Assembly: GCA_916613615.1 (NCBI GenBank)
Contig: OU744736.1
Coordinates: forward strand, 54,751,600-54,815,599
Reading direction: 5' to 3'
Source of the DNA: Steromphala cineraria
Taxonomy: Eukaryota; Mollusca; Gastropoda; Trochida; Trochidae
Length of the DNA: 64,000 nucleotides
The notes beneath the pieces were generated by a model, which was given only the letters and a program-made list of their open reading frames with translations, was not told the DNA's origin and searched no databases. A program made the translations under genes and the position numbers. Shown here piece by piece: positions 23,563 through 35,164 of this stretch. The stretch's first letter is position 1; each line of letters opens with the position of its first letter.

Positions 23563-26500
23563 TTGCTTGCATCTATGACGTGTTGTGTTTATGCCTTTGT
23601 AGCTACTGTTTGTCGAGTTCAAACAAAACTTTGTTTCTTTGTTCTTTCAATGGTCACAATGGTTACAACTATAAGAACGACGTGCTTTTTGAATGGCATT
23701 TTTTATACTTATTTTCAAGAGCTACTCCCGAAATCTGAAATCTTAGGGGTCACTGGATCATGAAAACTAATGAAGATAAGAGAAGCATTACTATGGAAAC
23801 CTTGCCCGTTTCTCGAGATATTCCTGGGGTTTATGAGTGAATGAGTGAGTTATTTTTTTACTCCGCTTGGGCAGTATTTCAGTCATAAGCTGCGTGAATA
23901 GTCCTGAGGCTGAAGGGGGTCCTTTGTGCAAGTATATATGTCCCTTAATTTTGACTTTGATTCCTGATGGGGCACCCATAGAAACATAGATAGACATTCC
24001 ACATGTGAGGCAGAAGTCTGTAATTCAAAATGGCGTCAGAAAATGGTTGCCACATCCAACTCAACCATTATCTGTCCCGGAGTGATACAAATGGTGTTCT
24101 CAAATAAGTTTTTGGAGTCAAGAGATCCATAGAAATCATTCTTAAGGTGAAAACAGTAGCGGAAGATGGTTAATGTGTGTGAACAAATGATGTGCATGAA
24201 ATAGTGTTGCAATGTACTTAATCAATCTATACTCAAATACAATCAATGTATTCCCAAATAAATAGATTTTGTTTTGAACCTTAAGAAGAGTTTCTGAGTT
24301 GAATCTTCAAACAAAGACAAAGGCTTATTCTTAACTTTTAGACAAAACAACAATGACAAAATCTGTATTCCTTTCTCATTTCTAGAAGATGAAGGAAATA
24401 ATTCTAATTTCGCATATCCCTTTAATAACAATAAACATACTAAATGATTATTAACCACTATGATTACAGCAGAGGTGTTTTTATTGATTGGCTTCTGGAT
24501 TCCGAATCACTTGATTATCATTGGTTCATAGAGCTCAGCAATATATCATATTTGATAGTTTGAATAGATTGTATAACAGCGTACACAGATTATAGAAATA
24601 ATTCAAATCATCCCTGTCCACGTTGCCTAGTGCAGGAGTTTCAAGTGTTATCGATTGAAACAAACAGTTCTCTATGGGACATGAAGAGTTATTGATAGTT
24701 GTACTGATACCCTATTTGTGTAGGCTGTATTTATTTTTTACACATTATAGTGTTATCATGCCCATATAAATCAATTCAAGAGAACTTTTGAAACCCTATC
24801 CCGGATGATGCTTTGTATTAGGAGGTATACATATTAAGCATACCTTTGAATTTGGTTTTTCACATTTTCGATGCTTATGTACATGTAACTCCAAGGTTTT
24901 ATCACAGATATAATTTTTTGTCGAGACCATAAATTTATTGATGTAAGCTAATGTTCTGCCTATGTTAATAAGTATTAATCTGTCATACATGTATCTATAT
25001 AAGAATGCACTTATATTTGAATATCATTGAGAGGTTTCCTTCGATTTTGAATATATTTGGTATTCGCAGAATATAACAAATATGAATCTTTCTATGAGTA
25101 TGCATTTTATGTACAAAATTACAATTTATCCTTGCGTATATGTATTGATTTGCTTGTCTAACGCAATGAAATGCCCACATGCCAGTCACTTACTGTTTTC
25201 GTGGTAAAGATATTTACCAGCGACACAAGTTGTTGTGCTACAGGCCTTTCTTAGTTTCCAGAACTACTACAAACTTTCCATTTTTAAAACTTTGTTGACT
25301 GTTTCTATGGACAGGAGATGAAAACATTGTTCCAGCGATATGATTCATGGCTTTGAATTTTTTGATGTTATGGTGAGTTCATCTTTTGAAAAGGCAATTG
25401 TTCTATATATGTCCGAGTTCGTTTTTGCCACTTTCAACACCAAAGTGAAGGGAGGTAGTTTTGACATCCAGGATATACACTTGAAAATTAGGGGACTCAT
25501 TGTATACACAACAAATGATCCCTCTCAAACAAGAGTGGTTCTGTCAGCGCTAGTGGCAGGCTTCCACAAGAGTATGTTGATGTTTAAGGTTACTTATACA
25601 TATCATTGTTATTCTATTAGCCATATTTAGCTTAGCACAACTTAGCAAACATAAATCGATTTGACAGTACCATATGCATGTTATTGAAACATTGATAGAG
25701 AATGGGTATTTATGTTCGGTAAGGTGCATGAAATAATATCTTCAATACAATCATTATTTTATGATTACGAATTATCCTCAACTTTAATTCAAAAGACAAT
25801 AAAACCCAGTTGAATAAATGATAAAATACTTTGAAACTTAAAGAAGAAGGCATTGGAGGCACGATATGATCACACCTTCTACTGTCTCAAAAAACAAAGT
25901 TAGATCATTATGTTTATATAGTTTGTTTTATTTACTGCTCCATATCCTGGTAAAATGTTCCAGAATCAAATATATGTGGTTTACCTATTAAGTTCTGATA
26001 AGGTGATTAAGATGATTGTTTTGGCTCTGCCTATATTGGTCTTGTTGGGGTACCAAAAGATAATGATTCATAATGACAATACAAATATTTTGGCACAGTG
26101 AGCAAGAAAAAGACTGCCCATTTACTGCTCCTAAAAACTTTGTTACAAATATCATATACGTCTCAAATAGCACATATGGTGAAGTATAAATAAAACAATT
26201 TACAGTCCATAACTGACACAATCACATTAGACTATTTAGCAATTAGTAGAAAGCCGACCCAGTCCGCTCTTGTTAGGTTAAACGAAATGTACCCCCATAA
26301 GGTTTGAACATAGCGTCATCAATCCCTTTACATCCTAAAACATTCATGACCTTAATTAGATACAAATCACTCGAGGAGAGCTCTAATCAGGTGAACACAT
26401 GTCCAAGACAGACCATTATCCCTCAGCCCTTATCCCAAAAGACCGGACCCTCCCAATAGAAGAACTTCCTCGTCAATTATTCCGCTGCCTTACAAGCAGT

Positions 26501-29500
26501 AACAATGCCATTCAACCTGGTCTTTCTTGCAATTACTTTGTCCAGAGAATATCTCATGAACTAAATATCATAGCTTCACTTCTGTTTCTCTTCTGTTGAT
26601 CCCCAAGACGAGGCAATCGGCTGTCAGCACATTAGTTTCTTGATTATCATGTTAATTAGGTATTATTTCTATTCTTATTTGCCTAATTTTGAAAAATAGT
26701 TACAATTGATTTCAAGTTTATTGATGACATTGTAAGTTGCGGTTCTTTCGATACAAACCTTGGTATTTGTAGACATGCTTGTTGAGAAAAACTTGAAAAT
26801 GCATGTGGTCACTTTATGAAATGTTATTAGTTAATAAAGCTTACAATGAAGATATCGAAAATGGAAGAAATATTGTTTGCATTGCAGCTTTTATTTACAA
26901 TCTGAAGATAACACATCAATTCATTTCGATGGTATAGTCTTAAGACAGATGTTAGGTATAGATGTTTTTGTCAATTATGTATATCAATAACAGATCACTG
27001 ATAAGCGAGTTGAATTATTCATTGTCAACAGAATCGTTGATACATTTTTTTAAATTCCTCATTTTCATAAGAAAGACATCAAAAGGGTAATCTTCGCATT
27101 GCAGCTCCTTATCTCAATGAAATACAAGGATACCACGACAGAAAAACAAATGTTACCAAATGCAAAGCAATCTCTTTAAACCAATAAATCAATAATTCAA
27201 AAAATCTTCTAACGAACAAATAACCATTCAAAGCTTCTAGCACTGACTTGACAACGTGCAGTTATTTATCGATATCACTTTATTCTGATATTCGATAACA
27301 GATGATCGGGTAGAGTAAATTGATTTATAATCACTAAAGGGAAACGGTTATGTATCAAAGGGAAATGTAAAGACACAAAACTTTCCTACGTACTTCATGT
27401 CACTTAGATAGAACTTTTGTATTGATGTATCACGACAAACTTGCTCTTCGTGTATGGAGTGTCCATTTTCTAAATGTTAATTGTCTCACACGATGACAGA
27501 GACAAAACTTAAATTGCTAGGAGTTTTTCTGTTGATATACATAACAAGGACACCAATCTATCACAATGTATCTTCAGATTGATCGTGTGTACAATAACTT
27601 GCTGAAAATACATTTAAAGATATACAAACATTTTAGATAGAATATCAATAAATGAGTAAAACAATAACGGCAATGCGGATATGGAGGAATATCAAGTCCT
27701 GTACAGGAAAATGTTCAAGCCCAATCGTCATATTTGCATGCGGTTTGTATTGAAATTAAGGTATTGAGAAAATGAATACATTACTCAGTAAATCACTTTG
27801 TGCGCGACAAAGACTGCTTTCAACCCTATATTTAGAAACCGCAATATTATATATTGTGAAATATATATTGTATACAGAAAAATACTTTACAATTTATTAA
27901 ACTTCACTACATTTTGAATAATGATCTTTAAGGGTTGTCTTTTACAAATAAAAACCATTGTAGCTATCAAACAAGACAAGATGGATTTGTTTATTTGGCT
28001 TATCAACACTTTTTTTGTATTGCAATCTAGGCGGTCATATAGTTATAGTGATATAGTTAACAAACTCTTGAGGAACATGGCAATTGCAAATTCTGCTTAT
28101 TCGGAAAAAAATGAGGTTACAGTTATCAACTTATGCAAAAGATCATGGACGAATAACATTTTTGATAGGTGCATGATCAGTTATAGGCAGAGACAGTGGC
28201 AATAATTATTGTTTAAAGTAAAAATCATCACTGTAGTCAATGACTTTATATCGAGGACCCTCGTACGTCTAAAACGTTTAATTGAAATTTCGCTATTGAC
28301 AAACAGTAAATAATGTCACTCTATGGTCAATAAACTTCAAAATGAATGATCTCAGGGTGATCATGAAAGTTCGTATCTTTTATAGAAATGACTCTTCCAG
28401 TTTGAACTTCAACGCACTTGTCTTTGAGTTTTTCTTTTGTTAATCATTTTGAATCAAATAGCTTAAAGGTTTATACCAAATAGATTTGTTACATGAACCG
28501 TTTCATCGATTGCATCCATACTGTTTGTAATATAGAACGCACAAGAAACAAATGATCATGTTTATTTTCTAAATATCTACTTTAACAAATGGTTTACAAT
28601 TACATAAGTAAGAAAGATTGCTTACAGCATTTGAATCAACATTGACAAATATAGATGCAGAAGATATCAAGATTTTATATTGTTAACACAGAATCATTGT
28701 CTGAATAAATAGTATTATATCTCATAACGTAGTGTATGAACTCTCTTTATGTGTTTAATATACATGATTACACTAGACAACTTAATGAATCCGAATCCTT
28801 AGTTTAATTAACCTGTCTTTCGACATCACATCACATTCTGTTTGTGTCTGTTTTCGTCACTGATAAGAGCTAACAGGAGAAAGAAACATCTTCAGTTAAT
28901 CCAGTCAACAGATGGACGGCCATTACATGCTTATCGATATCCTATCAGAAATATTTATTATTTTTCTCATGTGTTCCCCCAAAGCACTCACTTACTTAGA
29001 ATCTAAGAGAGTGATTAAGATTTCACAAGATAAGAATTAAGAGTAATCTTTTTTTTAAAATATACATTCATGTGTTCTCTTATAATAACAAATACACACT
29101 TGAGTTAAAGTATAATAGGTCATTTTAGACGTACTGCTGTTTGCAGAAACATGTAAGATGCAGTCAAAATAGAATTTATTATAATTGTACTAAGGTCGGA
29201 GTTTTCTTTACAAACTTTTCTCTAATCCTTATATACATTGTTGCGTTTGTTATATTTCCAAAATGAGGTTTCAACCGTAGTTAACTATTAAACCCTGAGT
29301 CTGATGTGCAAATTATGTTGAAATTCGTCTTGGATAAAACATTTCAAATTCAGAAAGAAACCATGATCTAATTTAAATTGATCAATCACTCATCAAATTA
29401 CATTGGGTTATCATAATTGCGTAATATTGCCCTCGGTCCATTATATAATGAAGCATGATTTCATTTTTTTTTCCTACAATGGAAAAATGTTTTTTAGAAA

Positions 29501-30683
29501 ACCATCACGTGAATAGTGAGTAGATGTGCACTCATTACGTGATTCCCTACAAAGGCTGGATTTCAAAACAGGCTTCATATTGATCGACTAAGAATACACA
29601 ATCAGTGGTTTCAAGGATTTGTCATCCAAAATACACCACTTATTGCGACTGGTCATGAACATATCAACCCTCTCTCATGCTCTTAGAGGAACATGTTAAT
29701 CGACATCAAACACATCTAGGACAATTTACTCTGTTTTTATCCCAAAGTTTCATAATTCAAAACAAAATTGATAACAGATAGGGGCGAAAGTCTAGTACTT
29801 AACATGTATTTATGTATGTGCAATATTGCTAAGATGTAACAATAACTTAGCCCCGTGACCCTTGTGCAATTGTCTGGTATTGATGAAATATGATAGATAC
29901 CATTATAAAGCCAGGTGAATAATTATATGTTATTTCCAAAATGTGGTGTCAGACAAAACAAGTAGCGTTCCTTAAAATAGTTTTTGAGACATATTTTCTT
30001 TCTTGCTTAAAACTGTTTTACAGTATTGAATAATAATACTTAGTTCGGAAATCATCAAATCAGTTTGTGTTTAAAACTCCATTATTTTGGTTTTCGATGT
30101 GTCTTTATGTAAACAAGTATCCTTTTACTGTTCCTTGTCATCATTATTCAGTAAGGGACAGAATATGTACCTAGTATTACTTGTTATTCAATCTTTTAAA
30201 AATGAATAGACTGTTTTGGTTATTAAGCTTCACATAAGATCAGTATTCATATCATATCAGTATGCATATCATGCTTTGTAAGTATTAACATGATGAAAAA
30301 CCAATAACTTCGTTAGCTCTTGTTACAAATCTATCAGAGAATCACTGATGAAAAGATACAATTACTACAACAAGACCCATGACATTAAGGTTTCATTTTC
30401 TATGAGTTTGATTAGTCCCTGAAACACATTTTCATTAATCATCGCTTGTACATTACTGAACTGGTTTAAGAAAAAAGATTTTCAATTTTTACCCGCATAA
30501 AAAAAATCAAGTTGTCTCAAAGGAAAAGGATACATAAATAACCAAACGATCTATTCCTTCACCTTATTGTTGACCGAAGACAATGTAGAAATAACTGCTG
30601 CAGTTTTGCAGCTGAACCATTTACAGTTGTAGAATACAGCATAGAGGAAAATCAATTTTATAAAAACATCTTTTCAGACATAA
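23563..30683. other. Long unannotated interval
   Basis: About 7 kb of AT-rich sequence. It holds the 25587-25696 dispersed repeat (separate entry). Short frames at 24243-24458 (-), 25340-25630 (+), 26399-26599 (+) and 27921-28205 (+) show no domain, no paralogue in the window and no convincing splice context. I see no RNA gene. Confidence 0.4.
25587..25696 (+). repeat. Dispersed repeat, about 110 bp, copy 2
   Basis: Reads GGTTACTTATACATATCAT and later GCTTAGCACAACTTAGCAA and CGATTTGACAGTACC. Matches 21081-21183. It is immediately preceded by an unoccupied TTAA, whereas the other copy has MITE B inserted at that TTAA. Confidence 0.75.
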
Positions 30684-30945
30684 CACCACACGTTGTTTTC
30701 TTTATGATCTTGATGTATATCACAGAAATGCTTATTTAAGCAAACAATTATGGTTAAATGTAGAACTGCTGACATATTGTCCACCACACGTTGTGTTATT
30801 TTGTTATCCTAATGTATATTAAAGTAAGGCTAATTCGAGCAAACAATGATGGATAGAACTGCAGACTTATTGTGCACCACACGATGTTTTCGTTGTGATC
30901 CTGATGTATATAAAAGTAATGCTTTTTAAATTAAACAAAATGTAT
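30684..30945. repeat. Tandem array, about 95-bp unit, 2.7 copies
   Basis: Units begin at 30684, 30782 and 30875 with CACCACACGTTGT or CACCACACGATGT. Each continues with a GATCYTGATGTATAT-like segment and an AGCAAACAATNATGG segment. Units differ by roughly 15-20%, so the array is not recent. Confidence 0.85.
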
Positions 30946-31002
30946 TGTGCAACAACAGCATATACATGTCAGTTGAATATACAACAAAGAGAGATATCCA
31001 TA

Positions 31003-31460
31003 TCCACTTCAGCAGCTTTCTGTATTCCTCAATTTATTGTTGTTTTATTTTCTTAGACGAGAATAAATCTCCTGGCATACTGCTAGAATACAAGCCACAA
31101 GCAGCTTTCCACCAACCTGTCCTCAGACAGACCACCACATGCTATTTCTGTGTGTTTGTGAATGTATGATACCTGCACTGATGTGAGACAGCTGAAGGAC
31201 GCGGCATCAGCCTTCAGTGTCACCAGATCGAGTACAATTTACTGTGATTCTATATTCTAAATCTCCTGGCATCGTGTAGAAGCAAACATTCATACTGCTA
31301 GAATACAAGACATTTCCACTTCCACAGCTTTCCACCAACCTGTCCTCAGACAACCCACCACTTGCTGTTTCTGTGTGTTTGTGAATGTATGTTACCTGCA
31401 CTGATGTGAGATGACAGCTGAAGGACGCAGCATCAGCCTTCAGTGTCAACAGATCGTGTA
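31003..31460. repeat. 226-bp tandem duplication containing a coding-like segment
   Basis: Two units, about 31003-31232 and 31233-31460, share AATCTCCTGGCAT, CAGCTTTCCACCAACCTGTC, CCTGCACTGATGTGAGA and CATCAGCCTTCAGTGTCA. The left unit has lost about 30 bases near its start. The sequence is visibly less AT-rich than its surroundings. Confidence 0.88.
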
Positions 31461-31490
31461 CAATAAACTGGGATTCAATATCCTATCACA
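31207..31490 (-). pseudogene. Cysteine-containing reading frame of unknown family (possible exon remnant)
   Basis: On the minus strand the right-hand tandem unit is open: DIESQFIVHDLLTLKADAAS, then FSCHLTSVQVTYIHKHTETA, SGGLSEDRLVESCGSGNVLY, SSSMNVCFYTMPGDLEYRIT and VNCTRSGDTEG before a stop at 31207. It has four cysteines, alternating polar and hydrophobic strands and balanced composition, unlike chance frames nearby. It looks like part of an extracellular beta-sandwich, but I do not recognise the family. The frame runs across the unit junction and stops in the second unit, where a one-codon loss (SCHLTS to SCLTS) and a deletion have degraded the copy. No start codon or splice sites are certain. 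Confidence 0.35.
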
Positions 31491-32689
31491 GCTTATCATG
31501 TGTTTCTTTCATTTCCCCAGTCTTTCATACAGAACCAAGTTCTTCCAAAAAATAATCATTACTTGTAAATGTGCTATGATGGAAGAGACAGGCTAAACGT
31601 TGGCTCCATACTTTCAATGCATATTTGAACATGGTGTAGAATTTGTTTCGCATCTCAAATAAACATTTCCTATGCGTGCTTCATTACTAGCATCAGTGGG
31701 TGGGAAAAAAGATGGGTATGACTAACATAACAATTAGAATGTAATTGGTCAGGGGAAAGACTTACTTGTCACAACTTGTTGAACGCCAACATACAAATAG
31801 ATATCTTATATCTTAAAATAAGTTTTAGAATTTTGTGATATTGATGTATATAAAAAACGAAAATAGCATTGTGAGTATTTCAGTAATGTTTAGGCACCTA
31901 AATCTTAAATTTTTAAAATTGATTTCATAACTGGTACACAAATCCTGGTTATTTATGTAAGTGTTCATATTTAGTGACATATAGCACTATGTCATTGTTA
32001 AAAACAATCAAACAGTTTATGGCGTCACATTGTTGATCTTGGCAAAGCTTTGTTACTGGAAATCAACATGTAAATGTGACTGATGTTTTCTTGTAGTACC
32101 TGTCAATAAGGCTCTATGAACCTGGCTAACAATAAATTAGGGTTATGAAATCACAATGGTTTGAACGTTGTTATTGAGGTAATATCATAAGGAGTGGCAT
32201 TGTTAATACCCTCATCAACGATGATTTGCTGTTAATGTCTTCAGTGAATACGTTGGTATTTGCATGACAACTATTAAGTAGGTTGTTTCACAACTAATTT
32301 TACACATTTATATAAAAGAGGCAGTATTAATAAGCTAGGGATTCGCATGTATCCTCTTAACCTAGGTACAGTTCACCTAACTCACACCTGACGGTATTGT
32401 GAACTCAACAAAGTAAACTGACTTAAAATCCATTGTGTATCCAATGTATAGTTTCATCCTAAAGGTTTCCCTCCAAATCTACATATTTGTAAGGACTATC
32501 CTGTTCTTATGAAGGTTTTAAGACATCGAAACAAATGTAAATTTTTGCCATTAAGCTTTTGAAACTAGCATCCAAAAGAAATCCAAGTAACACGACTTTT
32601 GATTAAAGAGTAGTCTTTCGTATCATCACTCCTCTTCACTGTTACTGATACAAATCATCATCCATGTAGTGGTTATTGGATCAGGGGTC

Positions 32690-33000
32690 ACTGCTCATTT
32701 CTCACTTTATATTCTAAATATAGGAATATCTACACTTAATAACAACATGAGGGTGGCCTTGCCAACTTTGCCTTGACAGTTTGCCTGAGGTTTATCTATT
32801 CATCATCTGAACCTTTGCTTACGTTTGAACCTCATTACTACGATAGTCAAGGGTCCTTGATCTATTCTCAACTCATATACTAAATGAGGAATATCTACAG
32901 TTAATAGTTATGAGAGGACGGCCTTGTCAACTTTGCTTTGACAGTCTGGCATATACTAACTCGTTCATCATCTTTTAAACCTCATTACCGCGATACTACT
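32690..33000. repeat. Imperfect tandem duplication, about 150-bp unit
   Basis: Units at about 32690-32850 and 32860-33000 share TCATATACTAAAT/TATATTCTAAATA, GGAATATCTACA, TTAATA, GGCCTTGYCAACTTTGC, TTGACAGT and CATTACYRCGATA. No coding potential. Confidence 0.75.
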
Positions 33001-33849
33001 CTCTAGAAGCTTTGACGTTTGTAATAATGTAGGAAACGACGAGTATTTTTTTTATCATTTCTTTCCACACCAGATTTGATGATATTTATAGATCTAAATA
33101 TCAAAATATTCAACTTATCATTTTCTTAAATAAAAAACATCAAGGCAATATATGTTTAAGGGGAGTCTCTTAATAAACACCTGGGTTTTATAAACAGGCA
33201 CTCTAACCAATTTTCAATTCTTTAAAATGCGTTCTGTATACACACTGTAATTGAGAACAAAACAAAATATATAACAATGACAATGAAAACGGGACATAGA
33301 ATCAACGTTTTGTTGCAAAATATGTGTTTGGTCAATTAAAATTTCAATTTGAAGTCCTATCCTTTATTTTATCTAGGCAAGTTCGAACAATAAGTATTTG
33401 CTCACAAAGAAATTCCTGCTTCGTAACTAATGAAGTTCCAAAGTTTAGCTTGCATTTTTATTTTGAGTTGTAGAAAATCTCACTGCAACCAGATCAATCC
33501 TTCCTCTGTTGCTGATCTCCTCAGGACTGATCCACAGCAGCCATTCGATTGCTTGAATTAATAGAAGGTGAATGGTCAAATAAAATGTCACCTATCCTAC
33601 CGTACTCGGAGCGAAGATGCAGTGACATACACGTGCAAGATAGAAGTTTATGTCATTAAGATTGACTTGCGGCATTTGTATTCATCAGTTGAATTTGACT
33701 AGTGATGCATACGTAATTATTTGTCCAAAAATGGAAGTTCATGAGTGGCGTATTATATATAATGAATGCAAATAAGGTTCTACTGTGTACCTGCTATGCT
33801 TTTAATTAGGTCATCGTACGGTGGGTAAAGAACATTCCTTATGGCTTCG
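33001..33849. other. Non-coding interval
   Basis: AT-rich sequence with no gene, repeat or RNA I can identify. Confidence 0.4.
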
Positions 33850-33935
33850 ACTTTTGAGATGTTCACTTCCCTGAATCAGTTGTGTGTCTGACCCTTAGCC
33901 AGGGAGGTCGGGTTCGAATCTGTCTTGATATGGAA
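33850..33935 (+). repeat. Possible decayed tRNA-derived SINE (B-box-like segment)
   Basis: GGGAGGTCGGGTTCGAATCT at 33903-33922 contains a good RNA polymerase III B box (GGTTCGAATC), preceded by TGTGTCTGACCCTTAGCCAG in the place of an anticodon arm. A convincing A box and a full cloverleaf are missing, so this is not an intact tRNA gene. Confidence 0.35.
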
Positions 33936-35040
33936 AATATTTTCGACCTGTGATTCACTACATTTACAGCTTATTACTGAACTTACAACTCGAAACTAAC
34001 AATCAGATTTTCTGTTATTATGAAACAAATTATTCTACATACAATTTCTCAAGTCACATGACAATACTGCCGACGGATGTTTTTTCTCAGATATTTGCAC
34101 ATTTTATTATTTCAGCGCGCTTGTATCTACGTAGCCCCTGCATACATCTGTACCACTTTATCTACGTTTATCGTTGTTTTAAAGTAATAGGTTTTATAAT
34201 CATTCTAAGGAAAACATCAGCAGACCAACCTTACTTCCCTTTCTCAATGTATAGCATAATGCTGTTAAAACGATTTTGTTCTTCATAACACCACTCCTAA
34301 CTTTAAGTACGCTATTAAAACATATATTGTTCAACGTCAATGCTTGCATGAATGATTTGTCTATAAAATGATATTCTGAAACTTATCGATCTACAAATGT
34401 ACAATGCGTTCAAATATACGAAGATTAATCTCTGTCATTAATTTGTTTAATGGCATATTGAACAATGTTTACAATTGCCATGAAGGAAACCTTTTTTTTA
34501 TTTGTAAATTTCATGTTCTTTTTTTATATATTGAGAGTCTTGTATTTTAAGTAGTCCGGTATAAATGAATGCAGTTTCAGGTCGAGGTGACCACAAATGG
34601 GAACTTCCCAAAGAAGAAAGTCATAAAATGAAATTACATTTTTCGTACAGATCAGTTGCATAATAAAGAATATATCATAATGTGCTCTTTCAAAACCAAC
34701 TTCAAAATTACTTGATTGAGCTTGTTAAAACAATAAGCATGAGACATGTTTATCATACACTGGGGTATACAGAAGCCTACACCTTGATTGGTTTTGACAT
34801 ATGTACAATTTTCAACTACAATATTTTAATTTTTGACAACGTACTCTACATTTACAACTGCAAATATATTATTGTTATCATGCAATAACCAAATGCCTCA
34901 CGCGACCTTTAGATATTTTGAACTTGTAAACTATACTATATGTAAACTTTCTTTTGTACCTCAGTATATTAGTCCCGAAAGATGAAAAAGGAAATAAAGA
35001 AATCCCTTTTTAATAATCATATGCTATAAAGGCCTATGGA
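33936..35040. other. Non-coding interval
   Basis: AT-rich. A 112-residue plus-strand frame at 33950-34288 and a shorter one at 34682-34888 have hydrophobic, low-complexity translations typical of AT-rich chance frames. Confidence 0.4.
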
Positions 35041-35164
35041 CCAGGGTCCCCTTTCACAAAGCCCTAAGGTGATCGTAAGTCCTTAAGGTAGCCTTAGTGC
35101 AATGTTAAAGAATGGGAGTTAAGGTTAACCTTAGCTAAGGTTGCTTTGTGAAAGGAGGCCCAGG
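35041..35164. mobile_element. Foldback MITE-like element, 124 bp
   Basis: Outer arms 35041-35062 (CCCCTTTCACAAAGC at the inner end) and 35143-35164 (GCTTTGTGAAAGG at the inner end) are inverted repeats with few mismatches. The interior carries alternating CCTTAAGG and TTAACCTTAGC motifs that add more pairing. Elements ending CCTTTCACAAAGC are widespread in invertebrate genomes, from memory. Confidence 0.8.

Noticed and set aside
34682..34888. Hydrophobic frame resembling a small membrane protein
   Set aside because: AT-rich DNA yields many such frames; no paralogue, start context or domain supports it.
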